Shown: positions 45,601 through 57,600 of the stretch, in pieces
How positions within the stretch are numbered: the stretch's first letter is position 1
How the letters are laid out: the number at the start of each line of letters is the position of its first letter
Assembly (NCBI GenBank): GCA_030062745.1
Contig: CP099851.1
Coordinates: 6,815,393-6,879,392, forward strand
Length of the DNA: 64,000 bases
Source of the DNA: Capitulum mitella
Lineage: Eukaryota; Arthropoda; Thecostraca; Pollicipedomorpha; Pollicipedidae
Direction: 5' to 3'
Position numbers and translations under genes: made by a program
The notes under the pieces: generated by a model
Databases searched by the model: none
The model's input: the letters and a program-made list of their open reading frames with translations, nothing else
What the model was told of the DNA's origin: nothing

Positions 45601-48600
45601 GATCGATCGAAAAAATCGACAAAATTTTGAACATCTGACCCGATCCGAACTCGAAGGTACTGCCCTGCGGCCAAGAAATCTGGACAGATATGCTGCACAG
45701 AGCTTCCCACTCACCCAAATGTTTTATGTCACCAGCTGATTTTTGGCGTTATGAGGGGCATGGAAAATTTCGCGTCTGTCCTCCACTACGTGTAATTTTC
45801 AGAAGTCTTGCACTGAGCGTGTCAAGAACATAAAATCAAGTCATCTCTCAAGCATAATTACACATAGAGGTAATACCAGGACAGATGCCGATGTGTCCAG
45901 CATTTTGAGCGTTATGAACATTTCACAAGAGGTTTCATTAATTTTTCACCACCTGTTAAGAATTTGAGCTCTGTGTCCCCGACGGCGCCTAAATGCCGTT
46001 TAATAACACCTTAATCGAAGATATCGCTGACCATGCCCGTTTGTGTAAGGATAGGCTTAATGCCTTTCCCATGGTTGACACTATTTATTACTGATGGGTC
46101 ATTTCCAGTCGCTTGGTATCAACACGTTGAGTAACGCATATGCTCCGGTGTGTTTCCAGAATGAACCACAAAGTCTGTATCCCAATGTTCCCATGCAACC
46201 CATATGCTCAGAAATGAGAATAGGGGAGAAAACAACAACAAAACAACTGTCCATGGACGCGAATTCACCGTTCCGTATCACACATTTGAGTTTAAACCAT
46301 AATACCTCTCGGCCAACTGAAACGCTGCGCAGCGCACCGCTGTGTTAGTCAAGTTGCTCGAAATCTAACCGCTTCGCCTGTCAATGAGAAGCCGGTCCTC
46401 TCCTCCCTCTTATGGTGCACGATACACATCCGATCATTGGTCTGCGTGGTGACAGCTGTCCGATCTAATACGCAAGGCAACCTCTAAACATGCCCCTGAG
46501 ACAACCAGCCACCTGTCAGCGAAGGGTCGTAACTGGCAGGGACGCACCCAACACGAGACGGTGAAAACTCTGGCGAATGAAGCAAAAACCATTATTTTGG
46601 AAAATTAGAAGAACTGAGACCACGCAGGTATTGCATCTGTAAAGAATGATGCGAAACATTGTAACATACCATAATGTGTTTCTGAAACGATGAATTACCA
46701 ACTGTTCAAGAAATACGCTCCATATTGTCACAGAGCCTAATACGTACGGTTCTCCACCAAAGTAATGGTATTAGGCTGCTTGACAATATGGAGCGTGTTT
46801 CTCGAACTGTAGGTAATACATCGTCACAGATACACAGCATGGTAGGTGACAATGCTTCGCACCATTCTATACAGATGCGCTCATCTACATTGTCTTAGTA
46901 CCGGTAAATTTTCCAAAATAATGTTTTTTGCTTTACTCGCCAGTGTTTTCACCGCCTTCTGCTGAGTGCGTCCCTGCCAGTTACCACCCTTCGCTGACAG
47001 GTGGCCGGTTGTGTCGGGGGCATGTTTAGAGGCTGTCTTACGTGGTAGATCGGACAGCTGTTAACACGCCTACCAATGAGCGGACGTGTTTCGTGTGCCA
47101 TAAGAGGAAGGAGAGGACCAGCTTCCCGTTCATTGGCGTAGTGGCTACGTTCCGAACAACTTGACCAACACAGTCGCGCACTGCGCAGCGTTCTTGGTTG
47201 GCCGAGTGGTATTATCGTTTAACCTGAAATGAGTGATGTGGATTCGCGAGTTCGCGCCCCTGGGTAGCCGTTTTGTTTCTTTCTTCTCTATTCTCATTTC
47301 TCAGCACAGGTTGCATGGGAACATTGGGATGCAGACTTTGTCGGGAACACTTGCGTTGCACAACGTGATGATATCAAGGGATTGGAAATAACCCATCAGC
47401 GTATGTATATCAGCTATGTAATGCAATGTGTAATCAGCTATGCCGAATTTCACGGCGCTGTCGTGCACCGTTTTGCCGTGGTCCCGGAAACAATGCTAGG
47501 GGATGGCATCCACTCCCCTCGTCCGTCGAGGGTTAAGTTCTTATCATTGCAAATTATAAAATATTGGAGGCCAAGTTCCACACTGTGAGGGGGCCCACCC
47601 CGGCATTGGGCGAAGGGAAAGCTCAACATTGGGAGGTCAGCTGAACATTGGGGGATGTCCCCCACCCAAGAGATACAAAGTTCCGGCCTTGATAATGTAT
47701 TTGTATATATGCCGAAATATATTGGGGTTAGTTAAATGCTCCCGTGGAATTAAACACAAAATATGACCGTTTAACCTCGTGTCATTACCATTAATCTGCC
47801 CTGGCAATGGCATTCGCCATACCATTATCATAAAGGCTTCTTGTGTACACAACCGTTCATTCGTGTGTAAGTTATTTCCAATGCTATTGCTCAGAAATCG
47901 CTCAGCCATCATTGCTTGGGTCGGATGCTTAACTCCAATCAGGTGAAAAACTACCTGTCTGGAAAGGACTACAGGTCGGACACGTCCTGGTCAGTCTCCA
48001 CGACGCCCTCGCAGCCCTCCAGCAGAACATGTCACGTGATCAAGACGCACTCCCTCCTCATAGCCTTTACCCAGTATCCCACTCACAACGCAACTGATCT
48101 TATCAGTCTGAGAGCCGAGAGGGTTAGCGCAACGGCCGAATTAAGAAACCTGCCCAATGTCCCCGCCTACCGAGCGTAAATATGGTTTTTCGTATTTTTG
48201 GGCATGAAGTTAAAATATGAAACACAGGTTTGAAATTATTACGGGTACTCCTACGTCGCGGCAAATAATCGCTCGAATTGCATTTCATTAGCACCATAAA
48301 CACCGGAGCTATGGCCGGTTTACCACAAGAACCCTATTGCCTACCGTTACTTTTGTGGAGACCTGCACCATTACTTTCGTGGAGAGCCTTACATTTGACT
48401 TGCTTGTACATATGGGACATATGTACACGTTACGATGCTTGTTTTTGTCCGTTCACATGCAATTAAAATGTGGATTGCGGGAATCGAATCGATTTCCTGC
48501 AGTTCAAAATGGTCTTTGAGTGGGAATCAAACTGATGCTCTGTTTTTTTCAGTACAAATGAGAATGAGAATCAGAATCAGAATCGCCTTCATTGGCTGTG

Positions 48601-51600
48601 AATCAGAATCAAATCGATTCCCAATTTCATGAAGTCCATATAAGTCTGTTTATGCCTGGGAGGGTGGGGGGAGGAGGTATGTTCGTGATGACAGGTGGAG
48701 GACGGTGTACGTGGAGCATCGGTCCTGTTAGCATGGCGCCATTTATATGTGTTTTCGTGTTACCAAACAGGCGTGTTTGGTCCCCGTCAGGAAAGTTGGT
48801 GTGGTATCATACAGTTGTGACTGCATGATACAGGTACAATCAGCAACACCTCTGACTGGTCTGTCAGATGTGCTTGTGAGGTGCCGTACAGGTGTGCCGG
48901 TCAGGTGTGTTTGTGTAACATCGGTTTGGTCACCCAGTTCAGTAGTGTAGGAACTACGGAGAAGGCATGCTTGCACGAAAGAGACGCCATCAGACTGATC
49001 GTTCTCTTCATCGAGCGCCGCCCTCACCGAGTCCCGGCGTTGCAGGTGCGCTGCTGTTCATTCACATTGAATCCGAAGCAGAGGAGCACCGCTACCTGGT
49101 GAAGCGGAACAAGGCTAAGGACATGGAGGACGGCGCAAAGTACCTCACCTCGTACTGGTGGCACTTCGCCGCCAAGCCCAATCTCACCTACGAGGAGTGG
49201 GAGAGAAAGGTGGACGTGGTGACACGGGACATTTAATGCACCATGTTTTGCCTGGTGCTATGAAGCACTGACAGTACAACAGTCTAAACGAGGATACCCT
49301 TTCTGTTCCCACAGAGCGTAAAAATGTTTGTTGAACGATCTTGGTTGTCAGCGGGTCCAGACCTCTTCAGCAACATCCCAGCTTTTTATGCTTCTACATC
49401 GGTAACTCCAGCTGGTTACGTATAAATACTAGACGGGACGCCTTTGCTGACCCACCTCCCACAGTCCCTCATGCTCCTGCAGGTTGTGTCGCCAAAAGTT
49501 ATTTGGCCTAAAATCTGGAAGGATTCATAATCGTGGAACTCCTTTAGAGCTCGTTGGATGGTGCAGAGAGCTGCTGGGCTGGAATCTAGAACCATTAATG
49601 GTTTTGGAAACCATTCAGAACTCATGGGATGGCGTTCGCGTCCTACTGTCATATCCTGACTTGCATATTGATTTTATTTATTTATTTGGCAGACGTCGGG
49701 CGATCCACGTCAACAGAACAATGCCAGGTAGCCTTGCGTCATATAGTAAATGGTAAGGTGATGAGAGGAGTAAAAACGGAAGGTGAAAACAAAACTAAGG
49801 CAAACCATTGTAAGCATTCTGATAAACATATGCACATGCATGCGCACACGTAACCCCGACCGTCATGGCGCCCCTGCCCGCGCAGTGGGGGGCAAGAGCG
49901 CCACGTCATGGTATGGGCAGGGGCAATATGACCCCCGAAATGGAAAATAATGGAGATTAATGACTGGAAGCAGTAACAGTTGATACCTTGTTCTCGGTCG
50001 TTTTTCTGCGTCCCTCACCCGACTTTCGGGCGACTTCGCTCGTTACAGTTTAGGTCAGGCCAGGTCAAATGGTAGCATGTTATGACTTATGGCGTTGGTT
50101 ACAATTTTGGCGACCGCCACTTGCCTGTCGGTTTGGTAGTCTGAGTGTCTTACAAACTCGGATACGTTTCAGATACTTTTTCATAAGTGGGTGATGCCAT
50201 GTCAGCAGAAAGACCCCCAAAAATATCTGAGGTCATGCCAGGTCACGATTCTCGCTGGTGGTTACCCGCCTTCGACTATTGGTGGGACGATTACCACCAG
50301 ATTTAAACCTGAACATTTCAGAAAGTTGCGGTTCGATGAAGAGCAAATAAAAAACTTAAGATATATTATCAGTTTCGGAAATATGCAGTGGCTTTCAGGA
50401 ACGTAGGTTAAATCGTTGAAAAGAGATTCAAGAAACTTTAACTGAGGGTCAAATTGCGCCCATGACAGGATGTGTTAAAAAGACTTGAACATGCAGACAC
50501 GTACACCCCTGCTCGTAAAGGGGCTTCTTCAAAACGAGGACGTAGGGGCTAGGGGTAGGGGATTGGTACGACCCCCTTCCCGGAAATGTCCACGACGTGC
50601 GGCCTGAGGCGTCGCTGGAAAACCCGACATCTTGGGTGTGACGAGATTTCGCGACTGTTATTACGTGTATATGCCTGGCGGTGGTGGTGGGGAGGACGGA
50701 CAGTCGTTTTAAGGCTCTCGCGGGTTTTCTTAAATAACTTTTTAGTGACGAGAGATAGAGCGCTGATGTTTGCTGTATCTGATTTTGTAACATTTATACA
50801 CTTGGGGTAAAATTTCCTGAATTTTTAAAAGAGAAGATCGTAACCTGTGACCATTTTCTCAAGTTTATGTCAGTCGTGTTTTTAATAACATTGAACAGTA
50901 CCTTTCATTTTCGGAAATTGGATATCACAGAGCTGTGTTACATGTTTCTCTCATCAGCCTATTCAATTCGGGTGTCAACAACCTGATTATAGTGCATTAA
51001 AATGGTTAGGTCACCAAAATCCAAGTTATGTCAGACGTGCATATCAAACACTGACACCAAACGCCATGTAGTTTTGTATACGGGATAAGTGATACCTACT
51101 CTTGCAAGAACGTTTATTACGACCCACCACGTCAACGTTATTTTGATGAATATCGTTTGACCTAATGTAAAGCCAATTTGCAGGTCAAGGTCTCTTTAGG
51201 TCAGAGAAATTTGGGAATAGACAACCAGGTACTGATACCGTTTTCATCCGTGACCTTCATAAACTATTGCAGCCACCACAATGATATGCTAAAATAGACC
51301 ATGTACCCCTTACCTGCCCACCAAATGTGGTAGCTCTAGCTCGGGTGATTTTCGACAAGGAGCGATTTCAGTAAAACGACATGAGCTGGGACCTTGGGAA
51401 TTAAAGTGGCCGCGATCCCAAACAGGCGACATACTCCTAGTCCGACGCAAACCGATGTACCAAGTTTCGTACGCGTGTCGTCGCTTGTTTGGCCTGTGAC
51501 CCGACAAAAGTGTGTTAGGATTATCATGCTTCTTATTGCGAATTTCAGCTATGATGACATTTTCGTGACCGGCGAGGTCACCCATTGACCTAGACGCAAA

Positions 51601-54600
51601 AACGCGTACATTTTCAGCTAAGACAGCTAAGACAACGACGAACACGTTGGTGTTTATGGAATCGCTTTATTTTCATACGTTTGGAAAATATTTAAAGCCA
51701 TATATGTAAAGCTAAAATATAAAAAAGCTACGAAAACTTATACATATTTTGACATGTCGCTTTCAGGTCATTACCGTAGCCTGGGAGATAACCTGTTGAC
51801 CTGAAACCAAAAATTGGATATTGCTGAGTAGCGTGCGTGACGAGCACCATAAATGGCAAAAAATAGCCCGCCGGGTAAGGGCTGAGGTCCCAGGTCTACG
51901 GGTGACCTTCCATGTCGAGTGAAAGATAAAAAATGGCAGAAAGCAGTATTTTTCCGAGTTAAAGCACAAAGGAACGCAAAAGGATGAATGATGTGAACCA
52001 AAAGGGATAACATAGGGTTTGTCAATCGATTATGAGTGCACATGTACCCGTCATGATTATATTTTACTCATGGGGTGCGGGGAGGGGAGGTGCATCAACC
52101 TGTACAGAAGAGGGCTAACATTGTCGAAGATGCCTTTCTGGAGCCCTGTTAAACTCGCTGCTCATGCAAATGGCGAATGCATTTGGCAGCGCTTTGTTGT
52201 TTTGGAGCCTCCAAATCGGAACTGCCGCTGTCCTGTGGAGGCACGGTAACAAGGAACCCACAGCCGATAATCCAGTCAGGTGTTGCGTCCACGAATAGCG
52301 GATATTAACCCTATTCCCGGAGGGCTAGACGGTATGGTCGATTCCCGGCAGGAGGAGGGGGGCGGATTCGGCCCCCCCTGAGATCTCGAGAACTGCACAT
52401 CCGATTCCATCGCAACAAACGGGAATCGATTTGCCATTACGTGAACTACATTTTTATAAAAATAAATTTTCAAAATTTTGAAAGGTGTGGATACAGGGGG
52501 CAAAAAAGGTCAAAATCAAGGGCAGTTTTGGACTTCTTATAACTCCGTCGTTCATGGACTGATTTCGATGAAACTGGCATGAATAGAGAGATTATGGATA
52601 GGACTTCTACCAATGGTACCCACGTCTGAAATTCTGAGAAAATTCATGAGCGCTCACAGGGTTTCAAAAATAGAAGGATTAGTTTTCTAACAAGTGAATG
52701 AACAAAAAAGGTAAAAACACTTTTTTGGATTCTGCTAGTCATGCTGTGATAAAGAAGTACAAATCGCGTCACAATGTTTGTATAATGTTAGCATAGGCGG
52801 TGCCAGGGATAAATGACCTCCAGTGATCTTGGAGTCACTTGGAATGATCTCGTGTGCATTTAATATTACCCTGAAACGTTTTCAATCATTGGAATTCACT
52901 CTATTTCAAAAATTTGATTTCATGGCTATTGCGATATAGGGTACGCGCACTGACATTTTAGGTCATAGCTCCGTGACCCGATCTGACATCAAGCTGAAAC
53001 TTGATACACAAGTAGAGGGCACTTTTCTACGTCATAGGCATTCCGGGTTTGGTATTTGAAAAAAACAGCGCCGAAATAATTGCAATAAAGCCAAATTTTG
53101 ACTTTTGACCTTGACCTGACCTTGTAAAGTGGCCTCAGATGAACAAAATTATATCTGCACATTACTCAACTATTTAGCTATACATCCATATGAACGTTTA
53201 AGTTCTATCTTAAAAACGCTGTTTTTGGCAGACTTTTTCCTTTTACCCTCAACATGGCCAAAAATGGCGTGGGGTGCCTCCCAAAAATGTTGCCTGGTTC
53301 CGCCCCTGAGCAAAACAGAATTTTGAAATTTTGTCACGGCACGTAGAACGAATAGGTAGGAAATGTGACCAAGTTTCGTGAAGCTGCGTTAAAAAGCCTG
53401 GAATTGGCAAGCGAAAAACCCGAGGGGGCGGATTAAGCCCCCCCCGACTGCCGGGAATAGGGTTAAGGGTGCCTGCGAGGTCCTTCGGCTCCACGGACAA
53501 CTGAGCTTTACGAACAAGGGAAAGAGTTTGAAAAATGACAATGTCTGCTTATCATTTCTGAGAAATGCCATGCTGCTGCTTCATGCCATTTCACAGTTAC
53601 ATAGCGAAATATCCGGAGAGTAGAGTTTGCTGCCCAATCGCAGAGTAAGGGTTAACTGAAACAAGCGAATCTTGGGAGTAAGCCAAAGAACAATAGTAAA
53701 GAGACGAAGTGCAGTCGATGCCATTACATTTAGATACATTCCGATGAAAAGAAAGATAGGCTCTATGCTCTGACAGGAGCACAGCAGATATAAGTAGAAC
53801 TGCCCGACCTGCCTGAACTCGGAGAGGACTGTACAACGATGACGCTGGGCAGGTCTGCGCCCACGTAACCAGCGAACCCGCGGGACAGCTGATCCTTGAC
53901 GTTGCTGTTGGGCGTGTGGACAGGTGCGCGACCACCTGAGCATCATGAATGACTTCGTCGTGGACGCCGTCAACACCTACGAATACGATGGCACCGTGGA
54001 CGGCTGGGTGTACGAATGGACGGTGGCGAAGGCGCTGCTGTACACCATCACCATCATGACCACCATCGGCTACGGCCACATCTACCCGCGGACGCCCACC
54101 GGCCAGCTGGTCACCATTCTGTACGCCATGATCGGCACGCCGCTACTGCTCGTCTTTCTGGCCAACATCGGCGACGGCATGGCCAACATTTTCACCTACA
54201 CCTACAGGTGGGCCAGCGGCGGTGACGAACGACGCTCCCTGCCATTTGACGCAGCGTTTAACCCTATTCCCGGCAGGGGGGCTGAATCCGCCCCGCTCGG
54301 GTTTTTTGCTTGCCAATTCCAGGCTTTTTAACGCAGCTTCACGAAGCTTGGTCACTTTTCCTAGCTGTTCCTTCTACGTACTGTAACGAAATTTCACAAT
54401 TCTACTTTGCTCAGGAGCGGAGTCAGGCAACGTTTTTGGGAGGCACCTCAGGCCATTTTTGGCCATGTTGAGGGTAAAAGAAAAATGTCTGCCAAAAACA
54501 GAGTTTTTAACATAGAACTTAGAACTTTATATGGATGTATAGCTAAATAGTTGGGCAATTTGCAGATATGATTTTGTTTATCTGAGGTCACTTTACAAAG

Positions 54601-57600
54601 GTCAGGTCAAGGTCAAAAGACAATTTTTTTGCAATAATTTCGACGCCCTTTTTCAAATGTCAAACCCGGAATATATATGACGTAGAAGGGCACCCTCTAC
54701 TTGTGTATCAAGTTTCAACTCGATATCAGGTCGGGTCACGGAGCTATGACCTAAAAGGTCAGTGCGCGTACCCTATATCGCAATAGCCATAAAATGACAT
54801 TTTTGGAATAGAGTGAATTCAAATGATTGAAAACGTTTACAGATAATATCAAATGCACATGAGATCATTCCAGGTGACCCCAAGGTCACTGGAGGTCATT
54901 TAAGGTCAAATGTCACAAGTTGATCTGAGAAATGTGTGACCATGGCAGTTCCCCCTTTTTCATGTCCCTGGTACCGCCTATGCTAACATTATACAAACAT
55001 TGTAATGCGATTTTTACTTCTTTAGCATAGCATGATAAGCAGAAACCAAAAAAGTGTTTTTGCCTTTTTTGTTCATTCATTTGTTAGAAAACTAATCCTC
55101 CTATTTTTGAAACCCTGTGAACGCCCATGAATTTTCACAAAATTTCAGATTTGTGGACCCATGGTAAAAGCCTCATCTATAATCTCTCTATTCATGCCAG
55201 TTTCATTGAAATCAGTCCATAAAGAACGGAGTTATAAGAAGTCCAAAAGTACCCCCCATTTTGACATTTTTGTCCCCTGTATCCACAGATTTCGAAATTC
55301 TGAATTTTTTTTTCATAAAAATGTAGTTCACGTAACGGCAAATCGATTGCCGTTTGTTGCGATGAAATCGGACTAGTAGTTCTCGAGATCTCAGGGGGAG
55401 GGCCGAATCCGCCCCCCCCCTGCCGGGAATCGACCATACCGTCTAGCCCTCCGGGAATAGGGTTAAACACTCCGACTCGCCGACGCCCAGTGAAAAAGTG
55501 ACGAGATCCAGATGCACTTTGTGGCAAAGAACAGGACAAAATCTGGAAGAAAAGTTGGTTTTGCAGTTTTCTGCGACCACAACATGTTCTCAACCGGGGT
55601 ATAGAGGCATACGACGTGACGCACTATTACGAATAAAACAATGCAAAAAAGAAGCGGAAACGACGTTGCACTATTTCGTCACACTGTATCTAACACTGCG
55701 TATTGAGCGTTAAAGCACTAAAGAATGGGTTTGCTTCAGCTGTGGCAGTGCTGTTAAAAACTGCTTGCTGGCCGGACGTCTAACAACTTAACAGCAATGA
55801 AATCTTCACCCACCGCCGTTTGCGAGCTACCGACGTACGCAAGAGCGGCATTTGATTTCAGGTCTCTGGTGACAGCAGAATGTGACAGATGCCAGCGTTT
55901 AATTTCCCCACCTATTTATCACGAGCATCTCATCTTCCTATGTCTCTACGCCGAATGTCATGTCACTCGCCAAATATTCGGTGAATTTTTTGAGCGAGAA
56001 TAGGTCATTTCAGATTTCCCCTCGCAAAATAAGGTATAATATTGTAGTTTTGTCGGTTCTTGAGCAGAAGCTATTTGATTCGTTATCATGACGTTCGGCC
56101 TCGTGTTGCCAGTGGAGTGTTTTTCTTCTTCGTTCCGGAGGACCTCGAGTGAGGGACAGTCCGACGCCGACCACTGGTCGCAAAACTATTTTACGTTTTT
56201 CCATTTCATCCGAACGTGGCGCAAAGGTAATCCTACGCATGATCATTGTTGAGAAGTTGCAAAATATTGAGTTTTAGGCCAGTTTTTGAAATTGACACTT
56301 TTGCTATAGAGACCATTGTGAAAAAATGTCAGATTTTGTCGTCCATTATACGTCAGGCAATGGAGCTTTAGAATGCCGGGTATCTTAAGAGTCTTTGGAG
56401 GCCTTCAGTTTGTTTTTGCTACGCTCAAAGTAGTATTCATGCGCAGTCATACTAAAAACCCTGCATAATTTGGGGACATGCAAAGATCTAAATGAATCTT
56501 TTGTCCCGGGACCTGGAACCTCAAACCAGTCTCTGCCCGGACCCTAAATCCTAGCCCCAGTCTCTTCCCGGGCCATTGAGTCTGAAACCAGTCCCTGCCC
56601 TGGTCCTAAAACCTAGCCCCAATCTCTTCTCCGACCCTGGAGCCTAGCACCAATCTCCTCTCGGATCCTAAAGTCCAACCCCGATGTCTTCCCGGCCCAT
56701 CGAGCCTAAAACCAATCTCTTTCTGAATCCTACAACGTGCCACCATTATCTTCCCGGGTGCTGACGCCTAGCCTTACTCTCTTCTAAGAGACCTGATGTG
56801 TAACAGCATTTTCCGTGGGTCCCGGCGCGGGGCTACATTTCCTTCCACGGGCCCTGAAGCGGAACGCGGCTTTGCCAGAGTCCTGAAGCCTAGCGCCAGT
56901 CCGTGCCCGGGTCGCGGAGCCTAAAACCAACTCCTGTGCATCGCAGCCGGATCTGTTGCCGTTGGTGTCGCAGCTCTCGCTACCAGTCGGAGAGAACCGT
57001 GGGCAAGAAGGCTAAACGTCTGAGTGACGACGTGGTCGGCAGAGAGCCCTACATGCCCACCGATCAGGTACGCCTGCCACTTCTGCTTCGACAGCGCCGG
57101 AGCTGACCAGAGTACGTCTACGTTCTCGTCGAAGTGAGTCGGTCGGCTGGTTGTCTTTCAGGGGCAGTGGCCTGACTGGACAGTTCTGACGTCATGACAA
57201 AACACGAGGCACGTCACATTAACCGTATTCCCGGCAGGGGGGCTGAACCCGCCCCCCTCGGGTTTTTTGCTTCCAATTCCAGGCTTTTTAATGCAGCTTT
57301 ACGAAACTTGGTCACTTTTCCTAGCTATTCTTTCTACGTACTATGACAAAATTTCAAAATTCTATTTTCCTCAGGGGCGGAGCCAGGCAACGTTTTTGGG
57401 AGGCACTTCATGCCATTTTTGATCATGTTGAGGGTAAAAGCAAAATGTCTGCCAAAAACAGAGTTTTTAAGATAGAACTTAAAACTTTACATGGATGTAT
57501 AGCTAAATAGCTGGGCAATGTGCAGGTATAATTTTGTTGATCTGAGGTCACTTTACAATCTGAGGTCAGGTCAAGGTCAAAATTCAAAATTTGTTTTTTC

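Noticed and set aside
49210-49236. Continuation of K2P exon 3 to the in-frame stop (VDVVTRDI)
   Set aside because: The donor AAG|GTGGAC and phase-perfect joining to exon 4 make this intron read-through. Stopping here would remove both pores.
54208-54331. Extension of K2P exon 4 into MITE B5
   Set aside because: It reads past a good donor into transposon sequence and loses M3-M4.
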